DNA from: Symsagittifera roscoffensis
Lineage: Eukaryota; Xenacoelomorpha; Acoela; Convolutidae
Length of the DNA stretch: 64,000 bases
Assembly: GCF_963678635.1 (NCBI RefSeq)
Contig: NC_087062.1
Span: 91,613,845 to 91,677,844 of the forward strand
Direction: 5' to 3'
Shown here piece after piece: positions 1-12,083 of this stretch (position 1 is its first letter; the number at the start of each line of letters is the position of its first letter). The notes beneath the pieces are model-generated. The model had not been told where the DNA came from. It worked only from the letters and a program-made list of their open reading frames with translations, and made no database searches. The position numbers and the translations under genes are program-made.

Positions 1-424
1 AGGATACGAGATCTGCATCACGATGTTTGTGTCTTCTCATCAACTGCTGTTTCTTCTTCAGTAGGAGCTTTACTAGTGGGCTCATGTAGGGCGGGTCTAT
101 TTGGAAAATTTAACGGTTTTGGCTGGGCGATATAACTTGTATAGATCAAATAGAGTATCGATCATAGAGTCCGACTCAACCTGAGGGTCTTCGATCCAAA
201 AAAGGGGACTGAAATCAATTTCATCCAAAGCGAGGTTCAAATGGCATCTTTTGTGATGTCGTTGATCACGGGAAGACACTTTACGCCGTACTCTAGGCAT
301 GGGAACTCTAGGTTCGACAACAAGTGCTAAATGGTCCGGTAATCACTGTAGTCTTTCTTGAGTAGCATTGCTTCACTAGTGCCTTCTGTGATACAATAAC
401 GTACTCAAGCTGCGATTGTTTTTG

Positions 425-505
425 TGTGACACCCATGAAAATTGAGTGATACCCTTGAAAACTTAGTGACACCCGTTTATGTGTGACACCCGTGAAACCT
501 TGACC
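425..505. repeat. Short imperfect tandem repeat
   Basis: Three to four imperfect copies of a unit like GTGACACCCGTGAAAA occur in a row. No coding or structural role is evident. The rest of positions 1 to 540 shows nothing recognisable. Confidence 0.6.
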
Positions 506-559
506 TTGAAATAAATTTGAAAAACCGGAAACGAGGTAACTTCATCAAAGCAAACTTCC

Positions 560-1706
560 TCGAAATGAGGCGAAACGTCAAAGAGCAGTTAGGAAAATCC
601 CCAACCAACTGGAAAAATCTCAGAAGCATCCTAGAATCAGCTATTCAAAAACATGTGCCTTTCGTAGCCATCAAAAAGTAAAAACATAGAACACCACTAA
701 GTATAGAAATTCGAGTCGCAGTCGAAAACTTAAAGAGATTATGGAAAACGCATTGTGAAGCTGGGCACCCTGTTTCAAAGAGATACTACAACACTTACAG
801 GAACCTATTCAAAAAACTGACCAGAAAACACTATGAAGACGCAAAAGAGGAGACGAAATAATTTCGGATCTTCGTCAACCTAAAAACAAAATCCAAAGAA
901 TCAATACATTGACTAGAAAAACTGATAAAAGTATGACCAATACGGATCTAAAGAAAGCCGAGGTACTCTGGAATATTTCTCCATCTTCACATCAGAACCC
1001 ACTGGAAACTTAGATATTATATCAGATGCCCCAATAGTCATGAACAAAGATATTGAATTCGAAAGAGTTGAAGTTCTCCGTTAATTGGAACTTGACACCT
1101 CAAAACCGACCGGTGCAGATGAAATATACCAGATAATTCAGTCGAAATTTAGTATTGAAATCACGGGTGTTGGCAACAGTGTTCACGGATTCTTGGAACA
1201 CTGGCATTTTCACCTACAGACTGGCTGCGTACAAATATATCGGCTATCTACAAAAAGGATGCCAAAGAAGACCTAAGTAATTAACGGCCTGTAAGTCTAA
1301 CAATCTTGCTGTAACATGAAAGAACAACTCATTTGAAGGGAAAAATTAAGATACATGATAGATGTGGATTCCTTCCCAAGAGATCAACACAATTGGAACT
1401 ACTAAATGCCATTGAAGAATGCTATGGATTAGTTGCTCTATACCAGTGCATTATAACAAGATAAGGAAATCGACATCATACTCTTTGACTTCCAGAAATC
1501 ATTCAATACGGTACCGCGCTGACGACTAGTATATTCACTAAAATATATGAAATTACTAAAAAATATATCACTTGGATAACTGGTTTTCTCTCATCAAGGA
1601 CAAGGAGTGATTGTAAACCAAGAAAAGTCGACATGAAAGCCGGTATTCAGCAAATCCCTGAGGGATCAGTACTGGGACCAGTTTTATTTCTCTTCCTGAT
1701 TAATAT
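560..1706 (+). mobile_element. Decayed CR1/Jockey-like LINE, linker and first half of reverse transcriptase
   Basis: Broken frames on the plus strand read as a non-LTR retrotransposon ORF2. A linker near 700-850 includes WKTHCEAG followed by a basic YYNTYRNLFKKL stretch. Reverse transcriptase pieces follow: LDTSKPTGADEIYQ at about 1089, RPVSLTILL at about 1285, DIILFDFQKSFNTVPR at about 1472 (compare the family pattern LDFSKAFDTVPH), and PEGSVLGPVLFLFLINIF at about 1660 (compare QGSVLGPLLFLIYIND). Stops and frameshifts are scattered throughout, so the copy is dead. Homology stops abruptly at about 1706 and resumes near 2745. The clade assignment is from motif memory; CR1, L2 and Jockey cannot be told apart here. 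Confidence 0.8.
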
Positions 1707-1739
1707 ATTTTCATTTTTTATTTTCTTTTTTTTTCGGTC

Positions 1740-1900
1740 TTCTTAATTTTCGGGCTATATTATATCGAGGAATCGGCTTAGTTTTCTCATATTGGTTGAT
1801 TTGACAAGCAAATAATGTTCGTCGAGTGTTATGAGAGCGACGGGGACTTTTCATAGGTCTTAAATCTTGTTGTCTTTTTTCCGCTTAAAAGTATTCTGCC
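1740..1900. repeat. Inverted-repeat partner of 4960-5100
   Basis: The plus strand here resembles the reverse complement of about 4960-5100. Shared words include TTTTCGGGCT, GAGTGTTATGAG and the C/T-rich stretch after TCTTGTTG. It lies in the roughly 1 kb that separates the two halves of the LINE. Confidence 0.55.
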
Positions 1901-2424
1901 AAGGTGTTTGTTAGATTGATAAGCTACCTTAGGTGCTGATATCACATTTTATTGTCTCGGCATGTTTTGGTTTCAAAACTAGGATTATTCATTATGATAG
2001 CGCTCGTTTTTTTGACATTTTGATTTCGTTTTGTTTTTATGCTGTATCGGAGGTGGTGCAAAGCTCAACCTCGCTTGTGTATAAAAAAATATTTTGAAGC
2101 TTGATTTTAAACCCAAATATCGCTCCCGAGTGAAAATAACGAGCCCTGGTTATATTTGATATTTGATAGTTGATGTTTTTGAGCTTTTGAATCATTTTAT
2201 GATCCAGAGATTAATACTTATACAATCCTTAAATGAATTTAAGTGCCGACTTAAATGAATGATCCAGCAGATGCCAATGAAGTGTTTGACACAGGCCACC
2301 TGTTTGAGAGAGCTGAAATGGACCAAAAGATTCATTAAGAAACACTCAAAGGTTTCTCAAGTGTTCTCAAAGGCTCCCAAAGGTTTTTTTCGGGACTGGG
2401 AAGGCTCCCAAAGAGCTTTAGGGA

Positions 2425-2545
2425 TTTTGGAAGGCTTATCTAATTTATCATTAAGGGTCCTTCAAAGTTTAGTAAGAGATCTAACGACTTTAACAAAGAT
2501 GCGAACAGTCCTAATGAGTTTTCAAGAATGGATCAGCTCTTTTGC
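2425..2545. repeat. Inverted-repeat arm matching 3715-3835
   Basis: About 115 bases match the reverse complement of 3715-3835 at roughly 80 percent by eye. Shared words include CCTAATGAGTTTTCAAGAATGG and TCTAACGACTTT. The two arms flank the 3' half of the LINE. An ORF of 143 codons crosses the left arm, but it has no recognisable protein features and is not called as a gene. Confidence 0.6.
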
Positions 2546-2744
2546 TTCAATTCTTTCCTTACTAGATGTTTTTTGTGTTGTACATGTGTCCTTGCTAATG
2601 TTTATCTTCTTTTATTTTGAAGCTATCCATCGAAATGGCCGCAATCAATGTATCGGGTACTATTTCAGTAGTATATCGCACTCGTTGTGAAACAATTTCT
2701 TTTTAGTTCAAGGTTTGGCTTCTTGGGATTAAGTTTCATATTGT

Positions 2745-3560
2745 TCAAAAAATTAGGTCTGCAAGTGATGGCAATTTCCAACACAAGGGATTATGGAAAA
2801 TTAAACGTTGGTCAGAAGAAGCGCTGTTGAAATTTAACGTTGACAAATGTGTGAAACTTACCCTAAAGGCGCAGAAAAGTACAGAACAACAATCATACCA
2901 AATTGTATATGAAGTTTTGAAAGATGTAACTTCTGTGAAAGATCTTGGAATGACGATCGACCAGAAAATATTTTTTTGAGAAAACTCATTTTCAAAAACG
3001 GGAAAGACAAATTCTATAACCACTTTTATCATAAACTCTATAACCACAGTTGCCAAAAACTTGACTAAAATACATTCCAAAACTTTCACAAAACGATGGT
3101 TAGACCTCATATAAATTTTCCAATCAAGTTTGCTACCGTAATTTGAAGAAACTTATAATTGAGCTCGAAAGCGTACAAAGAAGGGAAACATTGATAGCCA
3201 TTTAGCTTGATAGCCTGAGGGAAAATAAGAGGAACGCTTAGGAACTCTAAAATTCCTTGTACTACAAAGCAGAAGAAAGAGGAGTCGAATGATCGAAATC
3301 CTTTTGATCTTGACGGACGATATGACAACGAAGCAACTGAAGAATTATTTGAAATGAACAACCGAGAGACGAGAGCTAACAATATGAAACTTAATCCAAA
3401 GAAGCCAAACCTTGAACACAAAATAAATTTTTCACAGCGAGTGCAATATACTTCTGGAACAGTCTACCCGAGACATTGATCACGGCCATTTTGATCGACA
3501 GCTTCAAAAGAAAACTAGATAAAAGTTGGCAAGGACACATGTACAATACAAAAGACATCT
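2745..3560 (+). mobile_element. Decayed CR1/Jockey-like LINE, reverse transcriptase C-terminal half and tail
   Basis: Plus-strand frames carry the usual order of the LINE C terminus. First comes a W..EALLKFNVDKCVKL motif (compare W.L.FN..KC..L), then DLGMTIDQKI at about 2940, RPHINF at about 3103, EERLR, DLDGRYDNEA and a final asparagine-rich segment. Stops interrupt every frame. It continues the element seen at 560-1706; the missing middle includes the catalytic YxDD region, which is not visible on either side. The longest ORFs across this stretch are on the minus strand and are shadows. Confidence 0.75.
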
Positions 3561-3714
3561 AGTAGGGAAAAGAAACAAAACAAAAGAGCTGATCCATAAA
3601 AGCGAGAGCCTACTGATCAGAAACAACTAAGTACTTAAAACAATCAAAACTAAATCCAATAGAACTCGAGGAATTTTTTTTTGCTTTTCACCCAAAAGCA
3701 TTTTGATGAGCTTC

Positions 3715-3835
3715 TTGGACCATTCTTGAAAACTCATTAGGACTATTCGCTTCTTTACAAAAGTCGTTGGATCTCTTCTTAAACTTTAGAGGACCTTTAA
3801 TGATAATTGGATAAGCCTGCCAAAACATCTTGTAC
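3715..3835. repeat. Inverted-repeat arm matching 2425-2545
   Basis: This is the reverse-complement partner of the arm at 2425-2545, lying just 3' of the LINE tail. Confidence 0.6.
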
Positions 3836-4096
3836 ATCTAATTTGAACATCTAGTTCGTTTGAACATCTAGTTCTAAACAACGCTAGGAAAACATTGGCG
3901 AGGACACATGTGCAATACGCGTTCTGATGATATCCCAAGATTATGACATCTAATATCGCGGATATGATTCATCTCCCGAGAAACATGGCGTTTTTTTCCT
4001 GAATAAGCTTATTCCAACATTATCAAGAACCTTATACTGAGCTATCAAGTCATAGACGTTTAAGCTTTTCTCCCCTAGCTTCATCTTACTATATAA

Positions 4097-4915
4097 CGTA
4101 AAATCTTCCAGTGGCCCAATTTTCGAGTTATTTTCTTTTTAAAAAATTTTTAGCTTTTTTCAAAGTGATCACTAATACATAGACCTAAAGAAAGCATTCG
4201 TAATTTTCAGTGTTTTGCGCTGATACTAGCAGTTTTTTTGTTCCGACTTGTAAAAAAACTGAAGAAAACAAAACGCGCGATTTTTTTTTCATTATTTCAG
4301 ACCAATTTTACAAACTATGACAGCGTGAGGGCGTTGACTTGGAAAACTTGGATTGCCAGGCGGCTAAGTTTGCACCAAACTGAAATGCGTATAGCATCGC
4401 TGCATGAGTGTTGCTTTCAATTTTCAATACGCAAAGATTCTTTGCTGGCAAGTTATCCGCAATCAAAATAGATTCACTTTGAATTGACACCAACTAGAAT
4501 AGGTCATTTTAATTCTTCTCAAAAGATAGCACCTGTGTGTGATATTGCCAGTACACAAATTGAATTTTTTTGAAAAATCTTAGAGTCAGTTGGAAGCAAA
4601 AAAAATTTGTAGCAATCGAAATTTGAGGGGCAATTGAGGTGCAGTCGAAAAATTCAGGGCTTTGTTTTGATATACGAGCAGTCGTCTTTTGATATATGCT
4701 GGCTTATCAAAACAATAAATTAGTACCAGAAGTTTTATAATACTACAATGAAAGCATTCGCCAAATAAAATAACAAAGTAATGTATCTGCTTGCTAAGTG
4801 CTTGATAAAGAAGCAATTTTGACAAAAAATCTGCTTCAACCATTTTGGACTGATTTCTTCTATGAAGGATTAAATCTCTGCTCACGCTGCGCCTTAATCA
4901 TCCCAAATTGGGAAG
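4097..4915. repeat. Interspersed element (TTGTTCCGAC family), copy flanking the satellite array on the left
   Basis: This segment matches 9237-10055 over most of its length, in the same orientation. Shared words are AAATCTTCCAGTGGCC, TGTTCCGACTTGTAAAAAAA, ACGCGCGATTTTTTT and TTTTGATATATGCTGG. It also shares the CAAATTGGGA and GGATTAAATCTCTGCTCACG parts with the element copies at 18.4 and 21.6 kb. Three short ORFs cross it but are not maintained in the second copy, so it is treated as noncoding. Confidence 0.75.
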
Positions 4916-4959
4916 GTAGCTTACCAATCTAACAATTACCTTGGTGGAAACGTTTTGAG

Positions 4960-6050
4960 CCGAAAAAAAATCAACAAGACTTTAGACTTTTGAAATATCC
5001 TTGTTGCCCTCATAACACTCAATAAACCTTATTTTCTCCTAAAATAAACAATACGAGACAACTAGGCCGATATAATAAAGCCCGAAAACTAAGAAGAATA
5101 GAAACAGAAATTAAAAAAAGTGGAAAAAAAATTATGACTGATAAGGAGTTATTAAGTCCCCCTCGCTCTCAAAACACACACACGCCCTCAAAACACAGAC
5201 AATATGAAGTCGATAAGCCGATATGAATTAAACCGAAAACTATCAAGCCAAAAAAGTAGAAAAAATTGTTGTCATGTAAAATATAAACTCTACCAAGATG
5301 TTAAGCATTTTGTTCAAACCACAGATGAGCATTTAAAATCTGTTTCCTTTGAAACCACTTAAAATTAAGTCACTGAGGCAATAAAATATAGGCCGAAATC
5401 ATTTGGGAAGAGTTAACTTATGAACTAAAAACAAAAAAAAAGAAGTATTTACTATTTCAGGGTTTAAAAAATTACAAACAATCAGCAAAACAAGTTCATC
5501 AAAACAATAAAAAAACTATATTGTGAGGATAACTAAAGCTCAATTGAGCAATTTAGTCGCATGATAAAAACAAAGCGGAAACTTAGCCGATAAAAAGTAA
5601 AAGCGAAAGCGATGAAATTGAAAATTTGATTAAAAAAACTAATAAAATATCATGTAAAAATTAAGAACAGCAAACTTATAGGAAGAACACTAATGAGGTT
5701 GCATAGTGAAAGTACGAGACCAGTGAGAGTAATTCGAAAGTAGTTTAATCATCGATTTTAATGAAAACACACAGCGTTAGCTGCCTGTATTGAGAGGGAG
5801 ATTCTCTGCTTAAGAAAACTACCTGCCATTGGCTCCTCGATACACGTGCTCGAGTTTTACAGACTTATGCAGTATAATCTGAGTTTTTGCGCCTGCGTCA
5901 CCCTGAACTTTAAAAGCAGCGGTTTGAAAAAAATCATCATTAATTAAATCTCTAAAATTTTCGGTTTCCCGATCTTTTGCCTGGGCCGCCGCTATTTCGG
6001 TGTAAAACCGAGCCTGCGCTATTTCTCCTAGGTGCTAGAGAGCCAACTAC
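4960..6050. other. Intergenic, no gene seen
   Basis: The first 140 bases are the partner of the inverted repeat at 1740-1900. The remainder is AT-rich with many A runs. No coding exon, RNA gene or clear element was recognised. Confidence 0.5.
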
Positions 6051-6052
6051 CG

Positions 6053-9036
6053 TCTTGAATATGTTCGATACCGTTACAATCTACAGGAGCGGATTACCAA
6101 CAGCCCAAGAGACGAGCGTATAACTGTCTGTTCCAAATGGGCTTCTTCATTTATGTTTGAATGAGGTTTTCTGGAGCTACTTCACGTCTTGCTGAAGGAA
6201 ACTAAAACTTTTAATCCATCATTATATGTTCCCTCCTCAAGTTTCAAACCAAAACTTTCACTAAAGGTAGCTTTCGCTCCGAATAATGAGGCTAAAAGAG
6301 CAGATTAAGCTAGTAGAAGAAGCATCCAAGTAAAAAAAAAACTGCCTGCAAATGTTGGCAATCATTCACTTTTACATTTGGTATCATACATAAACAATTT
6401 CTTGAATATGTATGATACCGTTACAATCTACAGGAGCGGTTTACCAACAGCCCAAGAGACGAGCGTAAAACTGTCTGTTCCATTATGATTTAATCGTGGC
6501 TCTAAAACAGAACGAATGTGAGTTCAGACAAAACCAGGCTTGAATGCCTAGAGATAAGCCAGGCTTTTTTTACACAAGATAGACCATACCTTCAATATTT
6601 GTTACATCTGTAGCACTGAAACTTTTACATCAATGGGTTGTAAAAATTAGCTATCAAAAATGGGCTTCTTCATTTATGTTTGAATGTGGTTTTCTGGAGC
6701 TACTTCACGTCGTGCTGAAGGAAACTAAAAGTTTTAATCCATCATTATATGTTCCCTCCTCAAGTTCCAAACCAAAATTTTCACTAAAGGTAGCTTTCGC
6801 TCCGACTAATGAGGCTAAAAGAGCAGATTAAGCTAGTAGAAGAAGCTTCCAAGTAAAAAAAACTGCCTGCAAATGTTGGCAATCATTCACTTTTACATTT
6901 GGTATCATACATAAACAATTTTTTGAATATGTTCGATACCGTTACAATCTACAGGAGCGGATTACCAACAGCCCAAGAGACGAGCGTAAAACTGTCTGTT
7001 CCAAATGGGCTTCTTCATTTATGTTTGAATGAGGTTTTCTGGAGCTACTTCACGTCGTGCTGAAGGAAACTAAAACTTTTAATCCATCATTATATGTTCC
7101 CTCCTCAAGTTCCAAACCAAAATTTTCACTAAAGGTAGCTTTCGCTCCGACTAATGAGGCTAAAAGAGCAGATTAAGCTAGTAGAAGAAGCTTCCAAGTA
7201 AAAAAAACTGCCTGCAAATGTTGGCAATCATTCACTTTTACATTTGGTATCATACATAAACAATTTCTTGAATATGTTCGATACCGTTACAATCTACAGG
7301 AGCGGATTACCAACAGCCCAAGAGACGAGCGTAAAACTGTCTGTTCCAAATGGGCTTCTTCATTTATGTTTGAATGAGGTTTTCTGGAGCTACTTCACGT
7401 CTTGCTGAAGGAAACTAAAACTTTTAATCCATCATTATATGTTCCCTCCTCAAGTTTCAAACCAAAACTTTCACTAAAGGTAGCTTTCGCTCCGACTAAT
7501 GAGGCTAAAAGAGCAGATTAAGCTAGTTGAAGAAGCTTCCAAATAAAAAAAAAACTGCCTGCAAATGTTGGCAATCATTCACTTTTACATTTGGTATCAT
7601 ACATAAACAATTTCTTGAATATGTATGATACCGTTACAATCTACAGGAGCGGTTTACCAACAGCCCAAGAGACGAGCGTAAAACTGTCTGTTCCATTATG
7701 ATTTAATCGTGGCTCTAAAACAGAAGGAATGTGAGTTCAGACAAAACCAGGCTTGAATGCCTAGAGATAAGCCAGGCGTTTTTTAAACAAAATATACCAT
7801 ACCTTCAATATTTGTTACATCTGTAGCACTGAAACTTTTACATCAATGGGTTGTAAAAATTAGCTATCAAAAATGGGCTTCTTCATTTATGTTTGAATAT
7901 GGTTTTCTGGAGCTACTTCACGTCGTGCTGAAGGAAACTAAAAGTTTTAATCCATCATTATATGTTCCCTCCTCAAGTTCCAAACCAAAATTTTCACTAA
8001 AGGTAGCTTTCGCTCCGACTAATGAGGCTAAAAGAGCAGATTAAGCTAGTAGAAGAAGCTTCCAAGTAAAAAAAACTGCCTGCAAATGTTGGCAATCATT
8101 CACTTTTACATTTGGTATCATACATAAACAATTTCTTGAATATGTTCGATACCGTTACAATCTACAGGAGCGGATTACCAACAGCCCAAGAGACGAGCGT
8201 AAAACTGTCTGTTCCAAATGGGCTTCTTCATTTATGTTTGAATGAGGTTTTCTGGAGCTACTTCACGTCGTGCTGAAGGAAACTAAAAGTTTTAATCCAT
8301 CATTATATGTTCCCTCCTCAAGTTCCAAACCAAAATTTTCACTAAAGGTAGCTTTCGCTCCGACTAATGAGGCTAAAAGAGCAGATTAAGCTAGTAGAAG
8401 AAGCTTCCAAGTAAAAAAAACTGCCTGCAAATGTTGGCAATCATTCACTTTTTCATTTGGTATCATACATAAACAATTTCTTGAATATGTTCGATACCGT
8501 TACAATCTACAGGAGCGGATTACCAACAGCCCAAGAGACGAGCGTAAAACTGTCTGTTCCAAATGGGCTTCTTCATTTATGTTTGAATGAGGTTTTCTGG
8601 AGCTACTTCACGTCTTGCTGAAGGAAACTAAAACTTTTAATCCATCATTATATGTTCCCTCCTCAAGTTTCAAACCAAAACTTTCACTAAAGGTAGCTTT
8701 CGCTCCGACTAATGAGGCTAAAAGAGCAGATTAAGCTAGTAGAAGAAGCTTCCAAGTAAAAAAAAAAACTGCCTGCAAATGTTGGCAATCATTCACTTTT
8801 ACATTTGGTATCATACATAAACAATTTCTTGAATTTGTATGATACCGTTACAATCTACAGGAGCGGTTTACCAACAGCCCAAGAGACGAGCGTAAAACTG
8901 TCTGTTCCATTATGATTTAATCGTGGCTCTAAAACAGAAGGAATGTGAGTTCAGACAAAACCAGGCTTGAATGCCTAGAGATAAGCCAGGCTTTTTTTAC
9001 ACAAGATAGACCCATACCTTCAATATTTGTTACANN
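6053..9036. repeat. Satellite array with higher-order structure (521+345+347 bp)
   Basis: The landmark GATACCGTTACAATCTACAGG occurs at 6067, 6414, 6935, 7280, 7627, 8148, 8493 and 8841. The spacings are 347, 521, 345, 347, 521, 345 and 348. A long monomer (L, 521) and two short ones (S, about 346) therefore alternate as L-S-S, giving a higher-order period of 1213-1214 bp. L differs from S by an insert of about 178 bp, seen at about 6482-6660, 7694-7873 and from 8908 into the gap. Copies are near-identical by eye, and no reading frame runs through the monomer. Confidence 0.93.
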
Positions 9037-9234
9037 NNNNNNNNNNNNNNNNNNNNNNNNNNNNNNNNNNNNNNNNNNNNNNNNNNNNNNNNNNNNNNNN
9101 NNNNNNNNNNNNNNNNNNNNNNNNNNNNNNNNNNNNNNNNNNNNNNNNNNNNNNNNNNNNNNNNNNNNNNNNNNNNNNNNNNNNNNNNNNNNNNNNNNNN
9201 NNNNNNNNNNNNNNNNNNNNNNNNNNNNNNNNNN
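9037..9234. other. Assembly gap (198 Ns)
   Basis: A run of N begins inside the third long monomer of the satellite array and ends in an unrelated interspersed element. The array probably continues into the gap, so its true copy number is unknown. Confidence 0.99.
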
Positions 9235-10250
9235 GTCAAATCTTCCAGTGGCCCTCCAGACCTCACCAATTTTCGAGTTATTTTCTTTCTAAAAATTTTT
9301 TTAGCTTTTTCAAAGCGAGCACTAATACACAGACCTAAAAAGCATTGGTAATTTTTAGTGTTTTTGCGCTGATACTAGCAGTTTTTTTTGTTCCGACTTG
9401 TAAAAAAACTGAAGAAAATAAAACGCGCGATTTTTTTCATTATTTCAGACCGATTTTACAAACTATGACAGCGTAAGGGCGTTGACTTGGAAAACTTGGA
9501 TTGCCAGGCGGGTAAGTTTGCGCCAAACTGAAATGCGGATAGCATCGCTGCATGAGTGTTGCTTTCATATTTTCAATACGCAAAGATTCTTTGCTGGCAA
9601 GTTATCCGCAATCAAAATTGTTTCACTATGAATTGAGGCCAACTAGAATAGGTCATTTTAATTCTTCTCAAAAGATAGCACCTGTGTGTGATATTGCCAG
9701 TACACAAACTGAATTTTTTTTGAAAAATCTTAGAGTCAGTTGGAAGCAAAAAATTTTTGTAGCAATCGAAGTTTAAGGGGCAGTTAAGGTGCAGTCGAAA
9801 AATTCAGGGCTTTGTTTTGATATACGAGCAGTCGTGTTTTGATATATGCTGGTTTATCAAAACAACAAATTACTACCAGAAGTTTTATAATACTACAATA
9901 AAAAGCATTTGCCAAATAAAAAACAAAGTGATGTATCTGCTTGCTAAGTGCTTGATAAAGAAGCAATTTTGACGAAAAACCTACTTCAACCAATTTGGAT
10001 CAATTTCTTCTATGAAGGATTAAATCTCTGCTCACGCTGCGCCTGAATCATTCCAAATTGGGAATAGTGGCAACCCACATAATTTTACCAGAAAAAGATC
10101 ACAGCCGAAGTGTAATTATAAGTTTGAGCTCAGGACAACAATGTCTTTATTCAAAATGGCTAGATAAAAAATCGAAGTTTGTCTGCAGAACATGAAACCA
10201 CCTAGAGCACAAATAAACGGGATTTTTTTTCAAAAGTCGGAACAATAAAA
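9235..10250. repeat. Interspersed element (TTGTTCCGAC family), copy right of the array
   Basis: Up to about 10055 it repeats 4097-4915. It then continues as a degenerate reverse-orientation member of the family seen at 18376-18870: CAACCAATTTGG, GGATTAAATCTCTGC, GAGCTCAGGACAACAA and a terminal AAGTCGGAACAA near 10240. The reading frames across it are not conserved between copies. Confidence 0.7.
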
Positions 10251-10384
10251 ATTACAAGCATCCAGTTAAAATGAATAAAAGTTAGTTTGAAAATTAGACA
10301 AAGCGAGTTTGCCGCAAGTTAGTCTGGAAATTGTTTATGTTCAAAGTTTATTATCTTATGGGTGACCACGCTATGATGATTTTA

Positions 10385-10880
10385 CGGTTTATGGAGCAGT
10401 AATGCCATTAAAAAATTAAATGTAATAAAACAAATTGAAAATTTTTTCTTTCTAAAATTTGAAGGTTTTTACATTAAAATCAAACCCCCCCCCCCCCCCA
10501 CACACACTCAATAATAAAAACAAAAGAATATATTTCGCTCCTTGTAACAAATCAGTTATGGCAAATGAGCGTCTTTCAACCAATTTGGAATGATTTCTAA
10601 GGCGGATTAAATCTCCGCTTACGTGTTAACAGCGCGAACAATATCGCGCGTTAATTGTCCCTAATTGGCCAAAATGGCGATATTTAAACTACCATAATTT
10701 TGAGAAAAACAATCACAGATGAAAATAAATTCAAAATTAAGCTCGGGACAACCATACCTTTTGAATGATATAAGCATTTTCCATCAAAATGGCTAGTTAA
10801 AAAGTCAAAACTTGTCTGAAGAAAACAAACCCACCCGAGCACAAATATTCCGTTACTTTCGCATCGGAAAAATAATCAGC
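10385..10880 (-). repeat. Interspersed element (TTGTTCCGAC family), reverse orientation
   Basis: Reading the minus strand from about 10877, this follows the copy at 18376: a terminus like CCGATGCGAAAGTAACGGAA, TTGTGCTCGGGTGGG, a GCGCGATATTG core and the 3' part AATGGCATTACTGCTCCATAAACC. A 15-base C run (10485-10499) followed by a CA repeat lies inside. The outer hairpin tail is missing. Confidence 0.7.
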
Positions 10881-10909
10881 ATAAAGCAAAGTCTTAAACA
10901 GACCAAATA

Positions 10910-11175
10910 GCATGCCTCAATTCAGTTTTGTTTTGAACAATTTATAACGCTGATTAATCCCAAAATGGAAAATTCGGCAATCATTGAACCGCCATAACTT
11001 CAAAAAAAAAATTCACATTTGATATATATTTGAGTTTGAGCTCAGGAAAACCATACTTTTTGGACAACAATCATTCAAAAAAATTCGCCGAAAAAGGCTT
11101 ATTAAAAAAATGAAAATTGTCTGGGAAAAAACTATCCCGAGCACAAACGATCCGTCCTTTTCTAAGAAAATTGCC
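10910..11175 (-). repeat. Partial, degenerate TTGTTCCGAC-family element
   Basis: It shares GAGCTCAGGAAAACCATA, GTCTGGGAAAAAAC and CCCGAGCACAAA with neighbouring copies. It is the third family member in a row, so 9.2-11.2 kb is a cluster of the element. Confidence 0.55.
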
Positions 11176-11179
11176 AATC

Positions 11180-11985
11180 ATCAACTTCGTGGGAGCTGGG
11201 ATATTTGAAAATTTGAGTAAAATATCTTTTTATTTCAAAAAATACTTCCATTAACATAAGACGGACAAAACGGTAATGTTCAGGGCGTTTCTTTAAATGA
11301 GCAATGTTGAAAATATTAAGAGAAAAACTCCAAAATATTTACTACAGAAGCAATGTTTTGCTGTTGCACATTTAGTGGAATGTAAAACACAATAACTTGT
11401 TTTTAATAATTTAGTTTTTAGTTGGAATTGATTTCAATGAAATAGAAACGCTGAGTTTTTCTTTAGATTCAGACGAAATATTCTTGTTTCGCGAGGCTAA
11501 TAGGAGCTCTGGTAGCAAGCGGCTCTGGTAGACCTGAAGCTGGAGGCAGGGTGAGCTCGTTCTCACACGCTATCATTACCATGGCAGGGGTCAAACACTG
11601 TATCAGACATTCTGCAAGTAAACGCCTAACCTGCATTCGGCGCTGTAAATTCTTATGCTCTGTAAATTCTGCTGAAAACTGTTTTAAATTCGGTCTGATC
11701 AAACGCCGCGTGCTAAAGTTGCAAATTGTCGTAGTAAATTAGATTTACCGATTTGCAACCTTCCGAATTAATGTGAGATGCGAGTAAGCGCCTGAAATCA
11801 GAAATCAACTTTGTTTTCAATATTTTCAATACCTTTAATGAAAAATTGGCGTTATTTGTTAGAAAAAATGAACGCATTACTGTATTCGTTAGTGTTCAGC
11901 AGCAATTTTTTGTTCAAGATGGCTTTTCACATTGAAGCATAGAACACAAGTTTTTGTTTTCTGTTTTTTCATATGTTATTCATGG
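11180..11985. other. Upstream region of the glycosyltransferase gene
   Basis: This is AT-rich sequence with no clear repeats. A pair of overlapping ORFs of 63 and 77 codons at 11469-11742 lies on opposite strands; neither has a motif or supporting splice sites. Distal control elements may lie here, but none is recognisable. Confidence 0.4.
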
Positions 11986-11986
11986 C

Positions 11987-11995
11987 TATATAAAA
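11987..11995 (+). promoter_or_regulatory. TATA box
   Basis: TATATAAAA lies 89 bases before the ATG at 12084. That fits a transcription start near 12015-12025 and a 5' UTR of about 60-70 bases. Confidence 0.6.
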
Positions 11996-12083
11996 ACAAT
12001 GACCGGTATAGTTTTCGAGAACTAGTGAGCTTTAAACTGATACAAAGTTAAAAGAATCTTGCAAATATTTTATAATAATAAAT

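Noticed and set aside
2259-2690. 143-codon plus-strand ORF
   Set aside because: Half of it lies in an inverted-repeat arm, the other half has no motif, and low-complexity repeats of CAAAGG explain the open frame.
2745-3421. Two minus-strand ORFs of 121 and 104 codons
   Set aside because: They are antisense shadows of the decayed reverse transcriptase, which is readable on the plus strand.
6053-9036. CRISPR array
   Set aside because: Repeats of 345-521 bp with no short spacers, in a eukaryotic genome, are a satellite and not a CRISPR array.
8945-9338. ORFs of 103 and 115 codons across the N run
   Set aside because: Most of their length is unknown sequence; the flanking parts belong to two different repeats.
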